A DNA stretch of 64,000 nucleotides, taken from positions 2,790,001-2,854,000 of the forward strand of contig NZ_CP049298.1 of NCBI RefSeq assembly GCF_011058315.1, written 5' to 3'. Positions within the stretch are counted from its first letter, which is position 1; each line of letters begins with the position of its first letter. The translations under genes and the position numbers were made by a program. The DNA comes from Chryseobacterium sp. POL2. Lineage in GTDB: Bacteria > Bacteroidota > Bacteroidia > Flavobacteriales > Weeksellaceae. Of this stretch, positions 31,895-40,111 are shown piece after piece. The notes under the pieces were generated by a model. That model made no database searches, was not told the DNA's origin, and was given only the letters and a program-made list of their open reading frames with translations.

Positions 31895-33547
31895 ATGAAT
31901 TATTCTAAGAAAATTGTTTTGACAGCTGCTGTTGGATTTTTCTCGCAGTTTGCGTTTGCACAATCAGTACAAGAAGGTGTGGTGTATGTAGACAGTCATA
32001 AATATGCAAAAGCAAGACAAAACTTTAATGATCTAATTACGAAAGATCCCTCTGCTAATAATTATTTTTATTTAGGAAATACTTACTTAACTCAATTCGA
32101 GCCAAATTTTGATAAAGCCAAAGAATATTTCGATTTAGGTTTAACTAAAGATTCTAAAAGCTATTTAAACAAAGTAGGTTTGGCGTCTATCAAAATAGGG
32201 AAAGGTGACAAGTCTGGTGAAAATGATCTTCGTCAAATTGTAAAAGATTCTAGAGAAAAAGATGCTGAAGTTTTGTACCGTGCAGCAGAAGCTTTAACAA
32301 TTTATGAAAAAACAAATAATCCTGATTTAGCAATTGAGTTCCTTAATAAAGCTATTGAAAGATCTCAAAAAGCAGGCGTACCAGCTAACTATTATTATAC
32401 GCTAGGTGACGCGTATAGACTAAAATCAACCAATGATCCTAAATTAGCAGGAAATGCACTTTCTGCCTACGAAAATGCATTGCCAGTAGCTAAGAACAAA
32501 GCTTCGGTGTATACAAGAATTGCGACATTGTGGATGGCGGCTCAACAATGGCAAAAAGCAAAAGACAATTTGGATAAAGCGATTGCAATTGATCCTTCAT
32601 ACGCACCAGCTTACAAAGCGATGGCAGGATTTAACATGAAGTATCAAAGAAATGCAGAAGCTACTCAAAGTTTGGTTAAATATTCTCAGTATGCAGATGA
32701 AGACCCTTCTACACAGTTAGAAATTGCAAAATTATATTTCATCAATGATGATTATGCTAATGCTAAAACGACTTTAGATAAAGTATTTGATAAAGTTGAT
32801 GATCCTATTAAGTATAAACTTCGCGCTTATATACAATATGGTTCTGGAGAATATGCTTCAGCTAAGGAGAATTTAGACAAATTTGTTAGTTCTGTTGATA
32901 AGGCAAGAGTTTTACCAGCGGATCAAGGCCTTTATGGTTTAATTGCTGCAGGTATAGCAAAAGACGAAAAAGACGAAGCTAAAAAAGCAGAATTGGAAGC
33001 GATGGTTCAATCAAAAATTGCTATCGCTAAAGCTGCGAAAGACGACACAATGAAGTGGGATGAAGAATTAGCAAAAATAAAAGGAGGTTTCAGCGCAGCA
33101 GCAGCTGACCAAGGTCCAACAAATCCACAGATTGAAGCACTTAAACAAAAAGTAGCTGCAACCCCAGATGATACAACATCTTTAGCGCATTTGGCACAAG
33201 CATACCAAGAAGCTAAAAACTGGAATGGTGCTGTGTTAACTTGGCATAAGCTAACTTCGTTGCTTCCAGATTGGGCACCCGCTTATAATTCATTAGCTTA
33301 TGCTTATCAGCAAGGAGGTAATACCGATTTAGCTTTAGGCGCTTATCAAAAATATATTGATTTGACTTCTAAAAATCCTGCAGACATCGAGGCTAACAAA
33401 GAATCACTTTCTTACGCTTACTTTGCAATCGCTTATTTTAATAGAGATTCTGATAAGGTAAAAGCAAAAGAATATGCAGATAGAGCTGTGGTACTTAACC
33501 CAACTTATCAAGATGCTGTTAACTTAGTGAAATATTTAAGTAATTAA
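31895..33547 (+). CDS. Exported tetratricopeptide-repeat protein
   Basis: 550 aa. A Sec signal peptide (about 1-22, ending FAFAQ) is followed by helical repeats over almost the whole chain: for example YVDSHKYAKARQNFNDLI, NNYFYLGNTYLTQFEPNFDKAKEYFDLGL, WQKAKDNLDKAIAIDPSYAPAYKAMAGF, YASAKENLDKFV and WAPAYNSLAYAYQQGGNTDLALGAYQKYIDL. About ten TPR-like units are visible. TPR proteins are scaffolds; a place in the periplasm next to the Ton machinery fits the context, but no partner can be named. It lies 95 bp after the lipoprotein gene and ends at a terminator. Confidence 0.85.
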   Translation: MNYSKKIVLTAAVGFFSQFAFAQSVQEGVVYVDSHKYAKARQNFNDLITKDPSANNYFYLGNTYLTQFEPNFDKAKEYFDLGLTKDSKSYLNKVGLASIKIGKGDKSGENDLRQIVKDSREKDAEVLYRAAEALTIYEKTNNPDLAIEFLNKAIERSQKAGVPANYYYTLGDAYRLKSTNDPKLAGNALSAYENALPVAKNKASVYTRIATLWMAAQQWQKAKDNLDKAIAIDPSYAPAYKAMAGFNMKYQRNAEATQSLVKYSQYADEDPSTQLEIAKLYFINDDYANAKTTLDKVFDKVDDPIKYKLRAYIQYGSGEYASAKENLDKFVSSVDKARVLPADQGLYGLIAAGIAKDEKDEAKKAELEAMVQSKIAIAKAAKDDTMKWDEELAKIKGGFSAAAADQGPTNPQIEALKQKVAATPDDTTSLAHLAQAYQEAKNWNGAVLTWHKLTSLLPDWAPAYNSLAYAYQQGGNTDLALGAYQKYIDLTSKNPADIEANKESLSYAYFAIAYFNRDSDKVKAKEYADRAVVLNPTYQDAVNLVKYLSN

Positions 33548-33559
33548 TTTACTTAACAT

Positions 33560-33597
33560 AAAAATCCCGCAACCAATTCTTGTGGGATTTTTTTTAT
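33560..33597 (+). terminator. Terminator after the TPR gene
   Basis: Twelve-base stem AAAATCCCGCAA / TTGTGGGATTTT with one G-U pair and a long T-run. Ends 8 nt before the bshB1 -7 box. Confidence 0.87.
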
Positions 33598-33604
33598 TTA
33601 TGTT

Positions 33605-33612
33605 TAAATTTG
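33605..33612 (+). promoter_or_regulatory. bshB1 -7 promoter box
   Basis: TAAATTTG, 14 nt before the bshB1 ATG and directly after the upstream terminator. No clear -33 element. Confidence 0.4.
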
Positions 33613-33626
33613 AAAAAAATAATTAA

Positions 33627-34343
33627 ATGAAAGTCGATATTCTTGCTATTGGTGCGCACCCGGACGATGTAGAGTTAGGTTGTGGAGGGACTTTAGCTAA
33701 GCTGATTGCAGAAGGCAAGAAAGTAGCCATAATAGATCTTACACAAGGTGAATTGGGGACGCGCGGGACTAATGAAACTAGAGCCGGTGAAGCTGCTAAT
33801 GCTGCGGAAATTTTGAAAGTTTCTGCAAGAGAAAATCTTAAAATGGAAGATGGATTTCTTAATAATTCTAAAGAATATCAACTGCGAATTGTAAAAATGA
33901 TAAGAAAATATCAACCAGATATTCTCTTAGCTAATGCTATCGATGATCGCCATCCAGATCATGCCAAAGCTGCAAAACTAGCTTCTGATGCCTGTTTTCT
34001 TTCGGGGTTAAGAAAGATAGAAACAGAAATTGATGGCCAATCTCAAGAAGTGTGGCGACCACGCTTGGTTTTGCACTATATCCAATGGAAAAATGTAACG
34101 CCAGACTTCGTTGTTGATATATCAGATTATCTCGATACGAAAATAGAAGCGTGTATGGCTTATAAAACACAATTTTATGATCCTACTTCTAACGAGCCGA
34201 TGACTCCAATTGCCACAAAAGACTTTCTGGAGAGCCTAACTTATCGTGCCCAAGATTTAGGAAGATTGTCGGGAGTTGCTTATGCTGAGGGGTTTACGTG
34301 TGAAAAATTAATAGCCGTTAAAAATTTTGATAATTTTATTTGA
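33627..34343 (+). CDS. bshB1: Bacillithiol biosynthesis deacetylase BshB1
   Basis: 238 aa LmbE/PIG-L-type zinc hydrolase. MKVDILAIGAHPDDVELGCGG carries the AHPDD metal and catalytic motif; the third ligand His is in DDRHPDHAKAA. DLTQGELGTRGTNETRAGEAANAAEIL is the BshB1 signature. It removes acetate from N-acetylglucosaminyl-malate on the way to bacillithiol, the low-molecular-weight thiol of many Bacteroidota. The stop codon TGA overlaps the -33 TTTG of the downstream tRNA-His promoter. Confidence 0.95.
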   Translation: MKVDILAIGAHPDDVELGCGGTLAKLIAEGKKVAIIDLTQGELGTRGTNETRAGEAANAAEILKVSARENLKMEDGFLNNSKEYQLRIVKMIRKYQPDILLANAIDDRHPDHAKAAKLASDACFLSGLRKIETEIDGQSQEVWRPRLVLHYIQWKNVTPDFVVDISDYLDTKIEACMAYKTQFYDPTSNEPMTPIATKDFLESLTYRAQDLGRLSGVAYAEGFTCEKLIAVKNFDNFI

Positions 34344-34369
34344 TAGTTAAAAATATTGTTCTATATTTG
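34339..34369 (+). promoter_or_regulatory. tRNA-His promoter (TTTG-N19-TATATTTG)
   Basis: TTTG (34339-34342) and TATATTTG (34362-34369) with exactly 19 nt between them. The -33 box overlaps the bshB1 stop codon; the tRNA begins 13 nt after the -7 box. Confidence 0.82.
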
Positions 34370-34382
34370 CACACGCAAAACG

Positions 34383-34456
<74 letters not shown>

Positions 34457-34460
34457 CAAA

Positions 34461-34493
34461 AAAAAGCATCCTAATTCTAGGGTGCTTTTTTAT
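34461..34493 (+). terminator. Terminator after tRNA-His
   Basis: Twelve-base stem AAAAAGCATCCT / AGGGTGCTTTTT (34461-34472, 34479-34490) with one G-U pair and a T-rich tail. Confidence 0.87.
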
Positions 34494-34612
34494 TTTATGT
34501 TACAAATGTTAAATTTGAAATGTAAATATCTCATTTGTAATAAATTAATTTTTAAGATAATTTATTTGTTGAAAATAATGAATTAAAGTTTTTTTTATTA
34601 AATAATATGTTA

Positions 34613-34717
34613 TACATTTACAACGCCTTAGAAAAGCAGTAGTGCGAAGCAAAGGCAATAAATTTTTTTTCATCATTTGTGTTTTTAGAATCGTATCTAT
34701 GATACGGTTCTTTTTTT
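34613..34717 (+). ncRNA. Candidate small RNA, copy A of a shared-tail family
   Basis: No ORF lies on the plus strand here, yet a plus-only terminator ends the stretch. A weak -7 box (TACATTTA, 34613-34620) is followed by a foldable body (GCCTT 34625-34629 with AAGGC 34652-34656, inner GCA/TGC) and a T-rich tail CAATAAA-T8-CATCATTTGTG-T5 (34656-34686) leading into the terminator. The same tail, differing by one base in length, lies at 52722-52751 before another plus-only terminator. Expected length about 90 nt. Unknown function; I cannot match it to a known Rfam family from memory. Confidence 0.5.
34687..34717 (+). terminator. Orphan plus-strand terminator ending candidate sRNA A
   Basis: Ten-base stem AGAATCGTAT / ATACGGTTCT (one G-U pair) with loop CTATG and seven T's. 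On the minus strand no U-tract follows, so it does not serve the convergent DUF3810 gene, whose stop codon overlaps the T-run. Confidence 0.8.
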
Positions 34718-35774
34718 ATGTCTCATAATTGAGTAGCAAATAAATGAAATAGTTATAGGTGACGCTTCCTTCTTGCCGATTCGATTTTAAAAATAAATTA
34801 TTCGTCCAACTAAAAATACTGCTTAAAATACTGTCGTGCTGATTTCTGAAAGCCAACTCATTATTACGATCTCGCCGCATTTTCTGCGAATATTGTTCTA
34901 AAATAGTTTTAACCCAATTGGGATCAACTTGTTGAATATTTATTAATATATTTTTTAATGCGTATAGATTGGCAGAATACCGCAACTCCGCTTTATCAGA
35001 ATATTGACAAGTTAAAAATCCGATAAAACTAGCTTCTTGTTCTCGCGCATATCCTAGTTGATGAGCAGCTTCGTGAGAAAGTGTAAAACCTTTGTAGCTG
35101 TCGGGTAGATTGGCATCATACTGCGCTTCTCCAGAAAACGGATTGTAATAGCCCAAAATTCCAGTATAACTCATAATGTGACTATAAATGCTCGGTTTTA
35201 GATTGACAAAGTTTGTAATTTGTTTTTGATTGAATTCTGAAGGGATTTTGGATTGCGCTGCGATAATGTCGGTTTTAGATTGTTCAAAATTTTTAAGTTC
35301 AAAAACACCATTTTTATTCTCCTGAAGGACTTCGCGATCCTGAATGCAGAGTTTAAGATATTTTATTGATAAAGATTTTAATTTTTCAATCGGAATTTCT
35401 TTTTTAGTATCAACTTGCATAATAGGTGGCTGAAAGTACATCATACCCCAGAATATTTGATAAACAAAGTATAAAATGTTGAGGCTTATTAATAGTTGAA
35501 TTACTGATGATTGACTTTTCTTTTTTATTATTAAATACAACTTGTAAACTAATCCAACAATCAAGAGTATGTACAGAATATCGCCAACGGAAGTGGTGAT
35601 CTTACTAAATAAAGATTGATGAAAGGCTTTTTGCCATTCGTAAAATCGTACGAAATACTGAACAGTGACTTCTGATAAAGAAAGAAGATAGAATGTAAGA
35701 ATTTGGGCAAGCCAAAGGCTTGCCCAAATTATATTTCGTTTATTTAAAAATGATTTATTATTCAATCGATTCAT
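34716..35774 (-). CDS. DUF3810 membrane protein with HExxH-like motif
   Basis: 352 aa. Three N-terminal membrane segments (about residues 14-34, 61-83 and 93-113) precede an extracytoplasmic or cytoplasmic domain with LSHEAAHQLGYAREQEASFIGFLTC. HEAAH plus the downstream E-x-x-A-x-F-I pattern is a zinc-metalloprotease-like motif and is the hallmark of DUF3810. Family members are widespread in Bacteroidota and Firmicutes, function untested as far as I know. Its start overlaps the end of the MFS gene upstream by 17 bp, so they form one unit. Confidence 0.88.
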   Translation of the reverse strand: MNRLNNKSFLNKRNIIWASLWLAQILTFYLLSLSEVTVQYFVRFYEWQKAFHQSLFSKITTSVGDILYILLIVGLVYKLYLIIKKKSQSSVIQLLISLNILYFVYQIFWGMMYFQPPIMQVDTKKEIPIEKLKSLSIKYLKLCIQDREVLQENKNGVFELKNFEQSKTDIIAAQSKIPSEFNQKQITNFVNLKPSIYSHIMSYTGILGYYNPFSGEAQYDANLPDSYKGFTLSHEAAHQLGYAREQEASFIGFLTCQYSDKAELRYSANLYALKNILINIQQVDPNWVKTILEQYSQKMRRDRNNELAFRNQHDSILSSIFSWTNNLFLKSNRQEGSVTYNYFIYLLLNYET

Positions 35775-37512
35775 TAATTACGATATTTTGTTTTTTCAAA
35801 ATTTTTGGGGTTATGTAACCATAAAATGCGATGTATAGAAAACACAGCGCCGGAATAATATACGAAAAATGTGTATAAGTCATTCCAAAAATTCCGTTTT
35901 CGCCAGATGTGCTGTTATCGATATCGCAGATCGCACCTTGTACCAATGGAACAATACCACCACCCAAAATCATCATGATAAGAAAAGATGAGGCTTTTCC
36001 TGTATTTTTTCCCAGCCCAGCAATGGCCAAATCAAATATGGCAGGCCACATGATGGAGCAGAAAAGACCACCCGAAATCAAGAAATATTTTGCGATATTT
36101 TTGTCAGGGTAAAACAAACCACATATCATCATAAGAATTCCTGCAAGACCAAAAATCATTAAAGTTTTTCCCGCGTTTTTTCCGCCAATAAAACTCATCA
36201 ATACGAAAATTAAAATCCAAATAGGGTAGATGTAGAAAGAGCTTACGTCTTTTCCACTCAAGTTATTAGCGAAAATTATAATCCCAAAAGCAATGAATGG
36301 CACAACGAATTTTAAAATCAAATTGATGCTTTTTGAGGTGTTAAAAACATTGATGCTTCCATTCCAACGTCCAATCATTAAACTTCCCCAATACAAAGAG
36401 ATAAATGGCGCTATATTATTTTCTAAAACACTTCCGAATTCTCTCGTATGTAATAAAGCGGGAAGATTGCTAATAATGGAAACTTCCACGCCGACATATA
36501 GGAAAATGGCAATCATTCCTAAAATAAGTTGTGGATATTTTGCAATGTTAAATTTCTCTGGAGCTTCATCAATTTGGGCTTCTTCCTCTTTTGCGGGATC
36601 TTCAATTTTGGAAAACAACATGAAAATCGCAACCAATATAAATGCAATGCCCAATACTAAAAATGGTATTTTAACCATATCCAGTTTTTCTTTTACAAAC
36701 TCCTTTGGATAAAGTGTATTTGCAGATAGTTTTTTTGTGGTGTCTAGTTGTTTTGAAAGTTCATCTAGTTGTTGTTCAGAAGCTGTAGTGTTTGCTTCTA
36801 ATGCAGAAAGTCCACTGTTAAGTTGAGCGATTTGCTCATTGACTTTAGTTGCGGTTTCTAGTTTTTCTTTGGAGGCAACATGCGTATCTTTTTTTAAATC
36901 AAGAATATTGTTTTCTAGTTCGGTTTTTAAAGTGTTGTATTCATAAACCAAAGTTTCGGTTTTGCTAAGATCGCTAGGGATTACTTCTTTTTTATTTCCA
37001 GTTCCGAAAAGTACAATGCCCACCAAGATTGGGCCTATTGTCGTCCCGAGCGAGTTAATACCGCCAGCCATTGTTAAACGGTGAGCGCCCGTATTGGGAC
37101 TTCCCATTTTAATTGCTAAAGGATTGGCAACAATTTGCTGTACCGAAAAGCCTAAACCTACAATAAATAAAGCCGATAAGAAAAACCAAAAGTTAGCTGT
37201 AGCTGCGGCAGGGAAGAATAAAAATGCCCCAATTGCCGAAATCACAAGTCCTACAGAAAGCGTTTTTTTATAGCCAAACTTTTGAAGAAGATCGGTTTTG
37301 AGAGACATTAAGAAAAATATCACCGATCCTACAAAATAGGCAGCATAGAATGCCCAAGCTACCAACTGCGATTCTAATTGTGATAAGACAAACCATTTTT
37401 TAAAAACCGGGATCAAAATATCGTTACTTGCTGCAACAAATCCCCAAAAGAAAAATACAATAACCAAAGACGTAAACTGCGACCACTTGGTTTGTTCGTT
37501 ATTTTGATTCAT
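35758..37512 (-). CDS. FucP-type MFS sugar transporter with a long coiled-coil loop
   Basis: 584 aa. The twelve-helix MFS pattern is clear, and FFFWGFVAASNDILIPVFKKWFVLSQLESQLVAWAFYAAYFVGS and GFSVQQIVANPLAIKMG are the signature of the FucP/glucose-galactose:H+ symporter group. Residues about 172-280, between helices 6 and 7, hold an unusual hydrophilic stretch (EYNTLKTELENNILDLKK, then KEKLETATKVNEQIAQLNSG and TASEQQLDELSKQLDTTKK) that reads as coiled coil; standard FucP is about 430-440 aa and lacks it. The likely role is sugar uptake across the inner membrane. A TATATTTG box (37538-37531) lies 18 nt upstream. Confidence 0.88.
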   Translation of the reverse strand: MNQNNEQTKWSQFTSLVIVFFFWGFVAASNDILIPVFKKWFVLSQLESQLVAWAFYAAYFVGSVIFFLMSLKTDLLQKFGYKKTLSVGLVISAIGAFLFFPAAATANFWFFLSALFIVGLGFSVQQIVANPLAIKMGSPNTGAHRLTMAGGINSLGTTIGPILVGIVLFGTGNKKEVIPSDLSKTETLVYEYNTLKTELENNILDLKKDTHVASKEKLETATKVNEQIAQLNSGLSALEANTTASEQQLDELSKQLDTTKKLSANTLYPKEFVKEKLDMVKIPFLVLGIAFILVAIFMLFSKIEDPAKEEEAQIDEAPEKFNIAKYPQLILGMIAIFLYVGVEVSIISNLPALLHTREFGSVLENNIAPFISLYWGSLMIGRWNGSINVFNTSKSINLILKFVVPFIAFGIIIFANNLSGKDVSSFYIYPIWILIFVLMSFIGGKNAGKTLMIFGLAGILMMICGLFYPDKNIAKYFLISGGLFCSIMWPAIFDLAIAGLGKNTGKASSFLIMMILGGGIVPLVQGAICDIDNSTSGENGIFGMTYTHFSYIIPALCFLYIAFYGYITPKILKKQNIVINESIE

Positions 37513-37539
37513 TTAATAAAAATATGTTAACAAATATAA

Positions 37540-38277
37540 TTATTTATTAATAAGATAATACTTGTTTAGAATATTTTTAATGTCTTGATATACTGTGTTT
37601 TTTAATTCCGGTATCGATGTGCCTGGCTCGTATATACCGTTGAAATAGGCTTTTGCAGAACCTGGATACCCTTTTTTATTATTAAACGGAAACATTTCTT
37701 TCAGTCCAGCAAATGTGAAGGATGCAATACGGAAATGGTGTTTTGTGGATAAAATAAAGGCGCCATCTTTGAAATCGTCAAGAAGCACATGGGTGTCATC
37801 TGGTACTCCGCCTTCTGGGAAGATAACAATGCTGCAACCTTCCTGCATTTTTTCTGCACAACGACGATAGACATCGGTACGACTTCGGGCGCTGCTTCGG
37901 TCCACCATAACACAAACACGTTTGTAGATTGTGCCAAAAATCGGAATTTTCACCAATTCTTTTTTACCTACAAAACAAAGTGGGTGATCCGGAACGAGAA
38001 TTAACATTAGCATAATGTCCATGATGGAGGTATGGTTGGAAACAAAGACATATTGTTGGCTTTTCAAAATTTTCTGCTTTGAAATATTAATACGTTTGTA
38101 CCGCATTCCCATCCCGAAATACATGGAATATGCCCATAGCCTAATAAATTTATAAGCGTATTTATAATGACTTTTTCTGTAGGATAATAGATACACAGGA
38201 ATTCCCCAAATGATCGTGAATACCAATCCTATAATAATCATCCAAACACGCCAAAGTATGTTGAGTAGGGCTGCCAT
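37540..38277 (-). CDS. 1-acyl-sn-glycerol-3-phosphate acyltransferase (PlsC family)
   Basis: 245 aa. N-terminal hydrophobic anchor (about residues 7-30), then the acyltransferase blocks: block I NHTSIMD (HX4D), block II-like VDRSSARSRTDVYRRCAEKM and block III FPEGGVPDD (the usual FPEGTRS is altered). The enzyme adds the second acyl chain to lysophosphatidic acid at the inner membrane; homologues can also acylate ornithine or other lipids, and the altered block III leaves substrate open. Encoded 6 bp after the GtrA gene on the same transcript. Confidence 0.88.
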   Translation of the reverse strand: MAALLNILWRVWMIIIGLVFTIIWGIPVYLLSYRKSHYKYAYKFIRLWAYSMYFGMGMRYKRINISKQKILKSQQYVFVSNHTSIMDIMLMLILVPDHPLCFVGKKELVKIPIFGTIYKRVCVMVDRSSARSRTDVYRRCAEKMQEGCSIVIFPEGGVPDDTHVLLDDFKDGAFILSTKHHFRIASFTFAGLKEMFPFNNKKGYPGSAKAYFNGIYEPGTSIPELKNTVYQDIKNILNKYYLINK

Positions 38278-38283
38278 CGTTAG

Positions 38284-38742
38284 CTATCCGTTAAAAATTA
38301 CTCTTTTTTTGATGCTGTAGTTAAGAACCGAAACCGTGATAATGGCAGCAATTTTACTAATCATTTCTGGAGAGAATGTGAAAAATTTAGCATCAAAATA
38401 ACTTGTGAAGACGTAGTGGAAAAATATCTGGAACAATGCTAAACTTAAGATGGTTGACATTGCAGAAACTACCATGAAATAAACAAATTCTCGACTTTTG
38501 GAATATTTTCCTCTTTCAAAAACAAACCAAATACTCAAGAAATAATTGGTGATAATGCCACAGCTTGTTGAAAAAATATTGCTCAAAGGATATTTTATAC
38601 CATATAGATTATATTCCCACGAAAATACTTTGGGAATGCTAAGGCTAAAGATTTTAAAGCTCCCGATCTCAACAATGGCACTCAGTCCACCGGCGATAAT
38701 AAAAAATAAAACTTGTTTCTGTTTTAAAATCAATTCTTTCAT
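38284..38742 (-). CDS. GtrA family membrane protein
   Basis: 152 aa from the ATG at 38742; a TTG at 38751 in the same frame overlaps the -7 box and is not used. Four membrane helices: LFFIIAGGLSAIVEIGSFKIFS, ISTSCG..YFLSIWFVF, FVYFMVVSAMSTILSLALFQIFF and MISKIAAIITVSVLNYSIKKRVIF. The closing N-Y-x-x-x-K-x-x-x-F motif is the GtrA signature. GtrA proteins are thought to flip polyprenyl-linked sugars across the inner membrane. The -7 box TAAATTTG (38756-38749) ends 6 nt before the ATG. Confidence 0.9.
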   Translation of the reverse strand: MKELILKQKQVLFFIIAGGLSAIVEIGSFKIFSLSIPKVFSWEYNLYGIKYPLSNIFSTSCGIITNYFLSIWFVFERGKYSKSREFVYFMVVSAMSTILSLALFQIFFHYVFTSYFDAKFFTFSPEMISKIAAIITVSVLNYSIKKRVIFNG

Positions 38743-38748
38743 TCGGTG

Positions 38749-38756
38749 CAAATTTA
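38749..38756 (-). promoter_or_regulatory. -7 promoter box of the gtrA-plsC unit
   Basis: Minus-strand TAAATTTG with only 6 nt to the ATG, so the transcript should begin at or next to the start codon. Confidence 0.42.
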
Positions 38757-38956
38757 GACTTTTAATGTTAAAAAAGTAAAATTCATTAATATTTTAAAAA
38801 ATCAGTATTAAAGTCGTGTGAAATACGTGGACTCAATTTTTTAAGTTCCAATTTAAAACCTTTTTTACATACTTTGTAACGATATTGCTAATTATTAAAA
38901 TACTTTTCTAAGTTTTGTTTTTATACCTTCGCGCTTGTTAAAAAATAGATATTATT

Positions 38957-40063
38957 ATGAAGAATTTTTTATTTTCTCTAAGTGTGTTATCTCTAGGGAG
39001 TATTGTCAATGCACAAATTTCGGGTTGTACAACCGCGCCCAACGGTGCTTATCCAACTGCTGTAGTTACGCCAGTTTGTAATAATAGCTCGGAAGGTGTT
39101 GCAGAATGGGGTTTTACGGGAGAGTACACTTTGGTGAAACTGACAAAAGATGTTTCCTACGAATTTTCAGGAACGATGGATTATGGACAGCCTTTTATAA
39201 CAATTGCTGAGAATACGGACAATCCTACAGTTTTAGCCTCAGGTACGGCAAAAGTTGTCTATACGCCAGAGGTTGACAAAGTGGTAAGGTTTTATACACA
39301 CCTTAATTCTAGCTGCGGAAATAACGATTACGAATTTGTGGATAGAAAAGTTAAATGCTTTATTGACGTTCGAGATTCGTATTGCGAACCAACGCTCGAC
39401 TGTTCTGATGGCGCAGTTATAAAGAATGTAAAGTTTGCTGATTTAGATAACACTTCAGCATGTTCAGCAAATGGTTTTAATGATTTTACAGCACAAAAAG
39501 CCAATGTTGAAAAAGGAAAAACCTATAATTTTGAAACTGAAATTGGTTATGGCTGGTACAATCAATCTGTTTCTGTATGGATAGATTACAACAAAAACTT
39601 TTTGTTCGAGCCAGATGAGTTTGTTTACATCGGAACAATTGACCAAGGTATTTTATCGAAAAATATCAGCATACCTACGGACGTGGCAAATGGCGAATAT
39701 AGAATGCGTGTAAGATTGGCAACGGTTACAGAAACAGGCGCTACTCCCAGCAAAGCTTGTGATATGAATGATATTTATGGTGAAACCGAAGATTATACAA
39801 TTAATGTCGTTGATTATCTGGCTACAAACGAAATTTCAAAATCTGAAATGACTATGGCGCCAAATCCTGTTACGGAATTGTTAAATATTACAACTTCTGC
39901 AAAGATCTTGGAAATTAATATCGTAAATACAAATGGGCAGATTGTAAAAACGGTAAAGTCTAGAAATCAAATCGATTTTAAAGCTCTACCAGTTGGTGTT
40001 TACATTGTTAATGTTAAACTCGATAACCAAAAAATTATCAGTAGAAAAGTTGTTAAAAAATAA
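38957..40063 (+). CDS. Secreted GEVED-domain protein with T9SS sorting signal
   Basis: 368 aa. A Sec signal peptide (1-19, ending VNAQ) and an N-terminal cysteine-containing domain (about 20-135) precede a GEVED domain (about 140-280): VKFADLDNTSACSANGFNDFT, VSVWIDYNKNFLFEPDEFVYIG, GEYRMRVRLAT and YGETEDYTINV. The C-terminal 75 residues (MAPNPVTELLNITTSAKILEINIVNTNGQIV ending in ISRKVVKK) form a T9SS type A sorting domain, cleaved on export by the type IX system. The product should be surface-attached or released. The N-terminal domain has no recognised relative, so the function is unknown. Confidence 0.9.
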   Translation: MKNFLFSLSVLSLGSIVNAQISGCTTAPNGAYPTAVVTPVCNNSSEGVAEWGFTGEYTLVKLTKDVSYEFSGTMDYGQPFITIAENTDNPTVLASGTAKVVYTPEVDKVVRFYTHLNSSCGNNDYEFVDRKVKCFIDVRDSYCEPTLDCSDGAVIKNVKFADLDNTSACSANGFNDFTAQKANVEKGKTYNFETEIGYGWYNQSVSVWIDYNKNFLFEPDEFVYIGTIDQGILSKNISIPTDVANGEYRMRVRLATVTETGATPSKACDMNDIYGETEDYTINVVDYLATNEISKSEMTMAPNPVTELLNITTSAKILEINIVNTNGQIVKTVKSRNQIDFKALPVGVYIVNVKLDNQKIISRKVVKK

Positions 40064-40076
40064 ATTTAACTACATG

Positions 40077-40107
40077 AAAATCCCCACAAATCTGTGGGGA
40101 TTTTTTA
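40077..40107. terminator. Terminator between the GEVED gene and hemL
   Basis: Twelve-base stem AAAATCCCCACA / TGTGGGGATTTT with loop AATC, T-rich to the right and A-rich to the left, serving both convergent genes. Confidence 0.87.
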
Positions 40108-40111
40108 TGTT

